Below, in pieces: positions 57,501-64,000 of a stretch of 64,000 nucleotides of DNA. The number at the start of each line of letters is the position of its first letter. Within the stretch, counting starts at the first letter, position 1. The stretch spans positions 99,142,784 through 99,206,783 of the forward strand of contig OZ035962.1 in the NCBI GenBank assembly GCA_964034945.1, given 5' to 3'. The position numbers were made by a program, and so were the translations under genes. This DNA comes from Chrysopilus asiliformis (Eukaryota > Arthropoda > Insecta > Diptera > Rhagionidae). The notes beneath the pieces were generated by a model. It made no database searches. It saw nothing but the letters and a program-made list of their open reading frames with translations, and was not told the DNA's origin.

Positions 57501-57909
57501 CCCCTAACGCCCCTGTTCCTGCTGTGTAGGAATCTCCAATGGCAGCCACTATATCGATATCCCCTGGACGTAGTCGGTGAACTGTTTCTGGAGGCGATTT
57601 ACTCCTTCGTCCTGGACCCCTCACATCACAAACAAACGGGGTGGAGTCATGAATTCGTTTTTGAACTTTCTTAAAAATCAATTAAACTCGTAAAAATATC
57701 CTTTATAATTTAAATATTCTTACTCCCAATCTTCTATTGTTTTCATAAAACATTTCATCATGTCCAGTGTTACCAAATAAGTTATAGGCATAAGTATAAA
57801 TTTTTCTAGCCGTTGGTCCAAGAAGATCATCTAGTATCGTTCTTTGACAATCAGAAGTTGTAATAATAAAAATCACTAATATTACTATAAAATTCCACTC
57901 TAACTTCAT
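51533..57909 (-). CDS. Secreted GDSL phospholipase, PLB1-like (PLB-C)
   Basis: Five exons, 57909-57724, 57669-57335, 57114-56655, 56597-56471 and 51681-51533, join in phase to 418 residues. I chose the start at 57909 ([20 protein letters not shown]) because it opens a signal peptide. An in-frame ATG 15 codons upstream would bury it. Block I is [14 protein letters not shown] (S109), block [16 protein letters not shown], block [12 protein letters not shown]. The last exon lies 4.8 kb from exon 4, beyond a 2.9-kb transposon and two repeats, but its phase and sequence ([16 protein letters not shown] then [18 protein letters not shown]) match the end of PLB-A and PLB-D. The exon 3 donor (AAT then GTTACG) is the weakest site. 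Confidence 0.87.
51871..52035 (-). repeat. Decayed relative of the 47660-48140 repeat
   Basis: Complement contains GTAAAAACCATGAATCA and ATGAAAATATCCACAAAAAT, which recur near 48093 and 48000 with a changed order of the two parts. PLB-C intron 4. Confidence 0.5.
52705..53620 (-). CDS. Transposon-encoded protein of unknown function (partial model)
   Basis: The largest piece (53019-52705, with the frame open further upstream) reads [20 protein letters not shown], then [20 protein letters not shown], later [24 protein letters not shown] ([20 protein letters not shown]). A second coding stretch on the same strand near 53420-53300 reads [20 protein letters not shown] then [20 protein letters not shown]. 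The C-terminal piece recalls uncharacterised proteins that are multicopy in arthropod genomes. I see no known nuclease motif. Splice sites were not resolved, and the protein may be broken. Confidence 0.5.
54153..54401. mobile_element. TTAA MITE, piggyBac-like, nested in the 2.9-kb element
   Basis: TTAA at both ends, then CCCTCTAACCGGAAT and ATTCCGGCTAGAGGG inverted termini; CCC directly inside TTAA is usual for piggyBac. The interior has GGCGATTTCC in three tandem units (about 54298-54325) and a perfect GCCCGCCTTAAGGCGGGC palindrome at 54365-54382. Confidence 0.88.
55156..55723 (+). repeat. Dispersed repeat family R1, copy 2
   Basis: Near-identical to 2787-3342 over its full length, with a longer GACGGACGGACGGACAGACG tract. 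PLB-C intron 4. Confidence 0.85.
55823..55936. mobile_element. 114-bp CACTG MITE with 7-bp target duplication
   Basis: Ends CACTGAAAGAAAAATCG and (complement) CACTGAGAGAAGATTTT. AGAGAAG flanks both sides (55816-55822 and 55937-55943). Confidence 0.65.
55960..56310 (+). repeat. R1-related fragment with a poly(A) tract
   Basis: Contains ATGAACCGTTTTCGAGAAAATTGC, TTTACGAAAAACGCACCATC, an uninterrupted A run of about 22 at 56191-56212, ACCTCTATCTCAATCCTTTC and a GACGGACAGACGGAC tract. Confidence 0.55.
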
Positions 57910-58655
57910 TTTCACTGGTTCTTGCAAATAAGAACTGTCCAAATGAAGATACAAACTTATATTGAAACCGTGGTTATTTGTAGTAAGAAGGAAAATTTAT
58001 AAGCTAGATAACTAAACGGATTTAAAATAGAATTAACAAAAAACTCCTTTAACCTTGATTTCTCACTGTATAAATTATTCGCCGGCTGGGATATACATAT
58101 ATTTTTGATTTTGTTTGAAAAAAAAAACACGGCCTGGTCATTGTCTGAGCATTGACCAGCCATACAGGTTCTCCGTCTAAATGGATTCTTTGTTGGATTT
58201 TAGTTATCTACCACATTCTAACAATTTAAGTAGAATATTGATTTCGATGCCAAATAATAGATTGACACAACCTATAATTTTATTATGCGCAAAAAATGTG
58301 TCAACAAATCTAGTTTTTTTTTTACAACGGGATTGGTTGTAGATAGCTTAATATATTTAAAATTTGTAGAATTTGATATGAATTTCCTTAGACCAATAGA
58401 AAAAAATTATTAGCACTAGCATACTTAAATACATTTGATTTTACTACCTTTCGCACGTTACGCTACCACCTAGAGTAAACAACTTGATTTGTAACTTCTT
58501 TCATCTAATAGTGATTAAATAAAAAACGAAATTAATAATATGTATATGTATGTAACATAAAAAAATATTCTTGAGGCAAATATTTATTAATTTCCAATCA
58601 GAATAAGTCAAGGTGAAATCATCGACGGTCCAACATTTTTTAGTTTTTAAATATA

Positions 58656-59690
58656 TAGGGTGTTCCGATGGCTTGAAGTGATGTTAACAGAAAATAAGAC
58701 AAGGTAATTTGTTAATTTTTTTTTATTTCTTGATTGAATCATGTTATTTGACGCATAACATTTATGTGTAAAAGATAATATCGCTTCAGCGGCACAACCC
58801 CACTCGATGGTCAAATTTTTTTGATGATTTCTCTGTACAATTGCTCCTCGATCCCACGAATATGCCTTATTATTTCATCCTTCAGTGTTGAATTGTTGTT
58901 AGCTTGTTGGCATAGGATCTCACTCTTGAGATAACCCCAAATGAAGAAGTCCAAAGGCGTCAAATTGCACGATCTTGGTGGTCAATTGACTCCGCTGTTT
59001 CGAGAGATGATGCGACTGACAACTTCTGATTCAATTAAGCCATTACCATAGAATAAGGAATATATAGAAAAAACTCTGCCGAACAAATTTTTGACAAATT
59101 TCCCCTTCGAAGGGGGGAAAAATGTCCCTATCATTCACTAGCTACGGCCTAAAAGTTAATTACTTTTAGACTAGGTAGCACGAAGCAAAGAGAACATTTT
59201 CTAATCATTTTCGTCGTATCTATTCAATGAGATGGAGGAATCGAATGGATAATTTTTTCCGTGTTACATCGGATCCTCTTGCTTCATCTCACAGTGGAAA
59301 AATTTTCTCTAAAAATTTGTTCTAAGAGTTTATTCTCTAGATTATTTGTTCTCTGGTATCGCTCGGTTGGCTGTGTGGCATGTGGCGCCGTCCTGTTGAA
59401 ATCACAAATCACCGACATCGAAAGCATCCAATTCATCTGCTTATTAACGAAGCCACTAAGACGAAAATGGTTTCCAAAAAAATCACGAAGTGCGCGAAAT
59501 GCATTTTTGATTGAACGACCATTTTCGTAATAGACTTCAATAACTTTAACACAAGGTTCGATTGTTAATCTTTCCATGCTTGAAATTGTCAAAGACTAAA
59601 CTTGTCAAACCTGAAAACAGATGTCAAAAATCCTTAGACGTTTAAACCTCAATCACAATTGATATCGGCCCAAGCAATTGGAACACCCGA
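58656..59690 (-). mobile_element. Mariner-type element, deleted and interrupted
   Basis: The left end is TAGGGTGTTCCGATGGCTTG, the complement of the right end TCGGGTGTTCCAATTGCTTG, and TA lies outside each. On the minus strand it starts MERLTIEPCVKVIEVYYENG and continues RSIKNAFRALRDFFGNHFRL, the N-terminal HTH of mariner-type transposases. The C-terminal block remains further left (DHQDRAI-like, then a WTSSFGVISRVRSYANKL-type stretch). The centre is missing, and a family M1 MITE occupies the gap. Confidence 0.82.
59046..59356. mobile_element. TA-flanked MITE, family M1 copy 2, nested in mariner relic
   Basis: About 310 bp nearly identical to 23700-24001, with TA at 59044-59045 and 59357-59358. 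Its ends are imperfect inverted repeats (CCATAGAATAAGG and CCAGAGAACAAAT). Confidence 0.82.
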
Positions 59691-60218
59691 TATCTATAGA
59701 GCTCGAAATATCGAAAATCCGTTTCAAGTTTTGATTATAATTATTCAGAATCTCTTCAAAACTAGTTTAAATGTCTATAATCTTGTATGATAAAATTAGG
59801 TAATAAGCATATCTCATATCGACTTAAACTTAACACAATTTTGATGCGGGTTTTTATATTATAAAATGGGGAAAATTTTCTATAAGGGGACGATTTTTCG
59901 ATAATCGCACAAAAAAAAATACCTTATTCAAACCGGTTTTTGCTTATATAATCTATGTTTTCTCGGGTTGTTGTCAAAAATTTGGCTTTGAGGCGTTATT
60001 GAAAAACTATGGTTGTCATTTCCGACGTTTGTTGTAAGGGACTGTCCATAAAATACCAAAAAACACCATAAAAATGTCCATAAAATATGCCAATTTTCGG
60101 CGTATCGAACCTCCTCTCCACGCAAGTTTTTGTGTGGAGTAACATAAATAATATCCAATAAAAATTGAAGGATCAATAAATATATTAAGCCAGTAAAGCA
60201 AAAAAAAAAAACAATTTA

Positions 60219-60458
60219 AGGCGTTAAAAGCTAGAGTGGACCAACCCACATGTCGAAATCGTGAATTTTTTGTGTTTGAATCACTATTGCGAGTGAGTTT
60301 TTAGACAAAAATGTTTGGATGCACCAAAAAACGTTTCAACATTGAGTAATAAAGTCCACAGATTTTTTTTCCAAAAATTTTCAGTCAATAATAGTACAGA
60401 GTGAAAAAGCTTCAAAAACTCGATTATGTAGGTTGGTCCACTCTAGCTTTTAACGCCT
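60219..60458. mobile_element. 240-bp MITE with 28-bp inverted termini
   Basis: AGGCGTTAAAAGCTAGAGTG then GACCAACC at the left is exactly mirrored by GGTTGGTC then CACTCTAGCTTTTAACGCCT at the right. No clear target duplication; TTTA occurs near both ends. Confidence 0.85.
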
Positions 60459-60620
60459 CATTTATTACAACAAATTAATAATTGACGATTCAATCTAAAT
60501 TTGCCTCTGTTACGGACATTTTTTCAAGAAAACGGAAAATCTGAGAACTATCCCAAAATTCTGATTTCTAATTAGCATCAATGAAACAATGAGGAATTGG
60601 AAACATTTGATATAAAACAT

Positions 60621-60744
60621 TGGCGGGTATTTATAGTCATTTTTAAACATAGGTTTGGACACAAGAGTTTAAACTGGAAGAAAACCATAAAAAACTGTCA
60701 GTTTAAACAAACCTATGTTTAAAAATGACTATAAATACCCGCCA
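60621..60744. mobile_element. 124-bp palindromic element with 36-bp exact arms
   Basis: TGGCGGGTATTTATAGTCAT then TTTTAAACATAGGTTTG is exactly mirrored by CAAACCTATGTTTAAAA then ATGACTATAAATACCCGCCA around a roughly 50-base loop. ATT may be the target duplication. Confidence 0.85.
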
Positions 60745-61320
60745 TTGTTTATCGATCCTGAAAATCTAATGGCGCATCTCATCAGAATGACACAATAGAT
60801 CTCTGTCACCGATTTGACCCTAAAAGATGCGGACAAGGAAGTCAAATTTCTTTACATAAGTAAGTCGATTACAAATTAATTTTTTTAAATTTATTGAGGT
60901 TCGCCAAGATGTCCAGAAACTTACAAAATCTTCGACTTATTGATGGTTACTTTCGAGTTATAGAGGTAAAATAATATGTAATAAAATAGAGAAGTTCAAA
61001 TGGATTGAAAAATCTTCGAGTTATCGAGGAATTCGAGTTATTTAGGCTCGGCTGATCGAGGTCTTTTCTGCCAGAAAGATGAGTCAATTATTTAATTATC
61101 TCGATTTTTTTTGAATTTTTCCAGGAAACCTTAACCGATTTTGATGCCGCTTTTGTTTGCTTGGAAGCTCTTATAGTTCGTAGAACCCTATGGAAATCGG
61201 TTTTGAAAAAATTCAATTGGAGTCAATGTAAAAAAATTGCATCAATTGGAATTTGATATTTATAATGGTTCAGCTATGTTTTGCATGTTTGTATGTTAAT
61301 TTAATTAGACTTTTCAAATA

Positions 61321-61420
61321 CAGTAGAATCCCGATAATTCGTATTTCAAGGGATCGACGTAAAAATACGAAGTATCGGGATATTCGAATTATCGTGGTAC
61401 GAATTATCGGGATTCTACTG
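61321..61420. mobile_element. 100-bp pogo/Tigger-like MITE
   Basis: CAGTAGAATCCCGATAATTC then GTA is exactly mirrored by TAC then GAATTATCGGGATTCTACTG, flanked by TA on both sides. Classic pogo-type terminus. Confidence 0.88.
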
Positions 61421-61599
61421 TATTAGAATTTTCAATCAAAAAAATTTTTTTTGGGAAAAATAAAATTTGGAAATTATTAAATTTTTTATTAATCACAAAA
61501 TTTTAATTTTTTTTTTAAATATCACAAAAGATAAACACAAATAAAACAGTTCTATCATTTTTGGTTGTAAATAGTTTCTATACTGTAATATAAAGTTTA

Positions 61600-63819
61600 T
61601 TAATTTTTCTTTGTAGCTAAAAAAGGTTTTTCAACTGTTGGGCATTTCAGGTCCTTGAATTCTTTTCTCCAGTTCTTTGCCTTTTTCCCCTCGGGTTCAA
61701 GCATATTGTTCCATAGTGCATTTGCAGCTAGGAAAAATGTAAAAAATATGTTAGTAAATATTTAGTAAAAATTTACAATCGAGTGAATACCTCTTGCATA
61801 TCCTTTTTGTGAAAGATGAAAACAATCTGATGAAAAATATGTAAAATCTGAAAGCCCACTTTTGGTATTTGGAATTGTAAGATTTGAAATAAATGTTTGT
61901 ACATTCACAGTAAAATCCTAAAAGAAAAATATGCATATAATATTTTGAATTTTTTAATGAAAGTTGATGTGAAAATTTGTATAAGTTAAATGAATTACAT
62001 TTCGATTTTGGAATTCGTCGCGATTAGCAATTTCCATTTCCTTTTCCATCCATTTTTGAATGACAGATTCATATCGGTTTCGGTAGGGTGCTAAATGAAG
62101 ACTAAAGAAACATCCGCATTCAACATAATGTGTGATTCGGCATTGGGTTGGTATTCCTTTTGCGCCCGCTAAAGTTCCTGGATTTGGTGGTAAGATTATG
62201 TTAAGCATTAGTCGCGGAATATTGTCTCGAAGAAATCGCAAGGTTGTCACTAATTCCTTTTCATGTATGTCGACAGCCTTTTCTGGTGGATTCATATAAC
62301 ACACGTCGGAACAAAAATCGTTGCCTCCAATCATTAAAGACACCAATTTCCAATGTTCGCTCATATTTACATTTGGATCAGATTTCATTCGTTTCACAAG
62401 ATTTTTAGCCTGATGAATGATATCTTGTGATTGGGCACCTGGTTCGGCAACATTGAATCTAAAAGTAATAACTTTAAAAGTGTAGATTGTTTATAAAAAC
62501 TACACAATTAAAAATGATGCTTCAATTCCAACATTCAAAGTTTGAAATTTTCGCAATATTTTTGTTAGGAAATTACTCTTGGTATGTAAATTTCAAGTAT
62601 GAAATGTGTAACCCCAAAAAGAATGTAAAAATTACAAGAATGTAAAAATTACAAGAAGTGTAGAACGATACTACACATTTGTCATGTAAAATCGTCAAAT
62701 ATAGTGTTGTAAAATTACAGTTTTAATTAAAGTAAAACTCACACTGTTGAGTGGTTTTACAAACTAGTGATGTAAAATACTGATGAAAAATTACATTTCA
62801 GTGTTGTAAAATTACAATGGTTTTGCAATTTTACAACATCACTAAAAAAATCGCTGAAATAAAAAATAAGTTTCATTTTGGCTTAAAAATTTCATTTCAT
62901 ACTCCAAGCATTTCTCCGAACATTATTGCCTGTCCGCTTATCAGAAAACTTTTAATATTGCAATTACGAATTAAGTCGTAGGAGTTTAATGGAATTGAAT
63001 CAGTTTAATGGAATAAATTTTATACTTGAAATTTATATACCAAGAGTAATTTTATGAGAAAAATTTCCACCTTAAAATCTGAACTGAAAGGCATCATTTT
63101 TAACTGTGTGTGCCCACGTAACAACGAAGGTCGTAAAGTGGGCATGGCAACCATTAAGTTGCGAAATTAGAGTCATGAGGACTACTTTACAACCGTTTAT
63201 GCTCCTTGGGTGTACATGTTGAGTTACTTACTTTGAAGATCTATGAACACTGAGGCCGTCTTGGAGTGAATATCCGTACAGTTTAGGATTGAATTCCTTT
63301 AAAATGTTTGGAACTGTGAGGTATTTTCTCCAATTTGCTTGCCCGCCGATAAACGCTGATAATCCTTTATTTTCAACTAAAATCTGTAAAATATGTGTAG
63401 ACATTCCACCATTTCCAGCTGTGTAGGAATCTCCAATGGCACCCACTATATCGATATCTCCTGGACGTAGCTGGTGAACCGTTTCTGGTGGCGTATCACT
63501 TCTTCGTCCTGGACCGTTTACATCACAGAAAAATTGTGTAGACTCCGGAATCAATTTTTGTACTTTCTTAAAAAATCACGTTTAAAATCCTTGTTTTTTA
63601 ATTTTCTGATGCACAATTTTCTTTAAATAAGAGTCTTACTCGCAATCTTCGATTTGTTGCATAATAATTTGGTTCATCTCCGGTTCTACCCAGAACATTA
63701 AACAATAATTGTCGTGCACTCCGTAATGACGGTGAATAAATTCGATCTAAATCCGTCACTTGACTATTAGTAAAATTACAAAAAAATACTAGTAAACCAG
63801 AACCGATTAAAAATTTCAT
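61600..63819 (-). CDS. Secreted GDSL phospholipase, PLB1-like (PLB-D)
   Basis: Five exons, 63819-63640, 63566-63232, 62458-61999, 61917-61791 and 61727-61600, join in phase to 409 residues. The signal peptide is MKFLIGSGLLVFFCNFTNSQ. Block I is [14 protein letters not shown] (S107), block [16 protein letters not shown], block V SSDCFHLSQKG. Exon lengths 335, 460 and 127 equal those of PLB-C. PLB-C and PLB-D also share VECGCFF / FECGCFF and LRDNIPRLM, so they are probably the youngest pair. The C-terminus is the shortest of the four (FLATKKN). Intron 2 contains a long inverted-repeat element. It is the most upstream copy of the array in the window; more copies could lie beyond 64000. Confidence 0.92.
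62502..63109. mobile_element. 608-bp element with long (about 100 bp) imperfect inverted repeats
   Basis: ACACAATTAAAAATGATGC and, further in, ATTACTCTTGGTATGTAAAT then TTCAAGTAT on the left are mirrored by ATACTTGAA then ATTTATATACCAAGAGTAAT and GCATCATTTTTAACTGTGT on the right. The interior is rich in GTAAAATTACA motifs in both orientations. PLB-D intron 2. No coding capacity. Confidence 0.75.
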
Positions 63820-64000
63820 TTTTAAATTATTTCTTAAATACTTGTAATATTTATAAAAATAAAAATTATGATTTTTTTTACTAAATCACTTTTAACTGAA
63901 ACCAATAAAGTTACTTCTTCTGCAGCAAACACTAGAGTGAAGAAATGATTAAAATATCGATCTGCTGAGATACATATTGCCTCGGAAGCTTTTTTTTAAA
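63820..64000. promoter_or_regulatory. PLB-D upstream region
   Basis: The 181 bases to the window edge must contain the PLB-D leader and promoter. No clear TATA box. Confidence 0.4.

Larger units (their letters stand above)
57910..61599. other. Spacer between PLB-C start and PLB-D end
   Basis: PLB-C promoter at the left, then a disrupted mariner-type element with a nested MITE, two inverted-repeat elements (60219-60458 and 60621-60744) and a pogo-like MITE (61321-61420). No host gene seen. Confidence 0.55.

Noticed and set aside
57910..57954. Upstream in-frame ATG for PLB-C at 57954
   Set aside because: It would add 15 residues ahead of a good signal peptide, which the three paralogues do not have.

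Overview
The window is nuclear DNA from an insect, most likely a fly (Diptera). It is AT-rich, its genes have short GT-AG introns, and it carries fly-like orthologues: a calumenin ending in HDEF, an asteroid homologue and a 159-residue RpL21. The lineage below Diptera cannot be fixed from the sequence. All gene models were assembled by eye from reading frames, splice sites and matching intron phase. No transcript evidence was available. LEFT THIRD (1-28,400) is a compact housekeeping block. In order it holds AMN1 (-), RpL21 (-), the calumenin scf (+), an RNF26-like RING ligase (-), the spliceosomal Prp6 (+), HMGXB4 (-), a Cut8/STS1-like proteasome-tethering protein (+) and ADP-dependent glucokinase (-). 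RNF26/Prp6 and HMGXB4/Cut8 are divergent pairs. Prp6 and HMGXB4 converge with only 109 bp between their stop codons. The Cut8-like gene has a 7.6-kb intron holding two complete genes: a PIF/Harbinger-derived gene on the opposite strand that has lost two of three expected catalytic acidic residues, and asteroid on the same strand. RIGHT TWO-THIRDS (30,500-63,820) holds four tandem, same-strand, apparently intact genes for secreted GDSL phospholipases of the phospholipase B1 type (here PLB-A to PLB-D). They share exon phases and nearly identical exon lengths, so they arose by tandem duplication. All keep the GDS, GxND and DxxH motifs. PLB-A has one extra intron. The introns and spacers of this array are full of transposons. 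These include a hAT element with perfect 8-bp target duplications and an internal 121-bp minisatellite, two mariner-like relics, a Harbinger-type element encoding a MADF-like domain, TTAA (piggyBac-like) MITEs, pogo/Tigger-like MITEs, RTE-like tails, foldback elements, and a 2.9-kb CACTG-ended element carrying an unrecognised gene. No CRISPR array, tRNA, rRNA or prokaryotic feature was seen.
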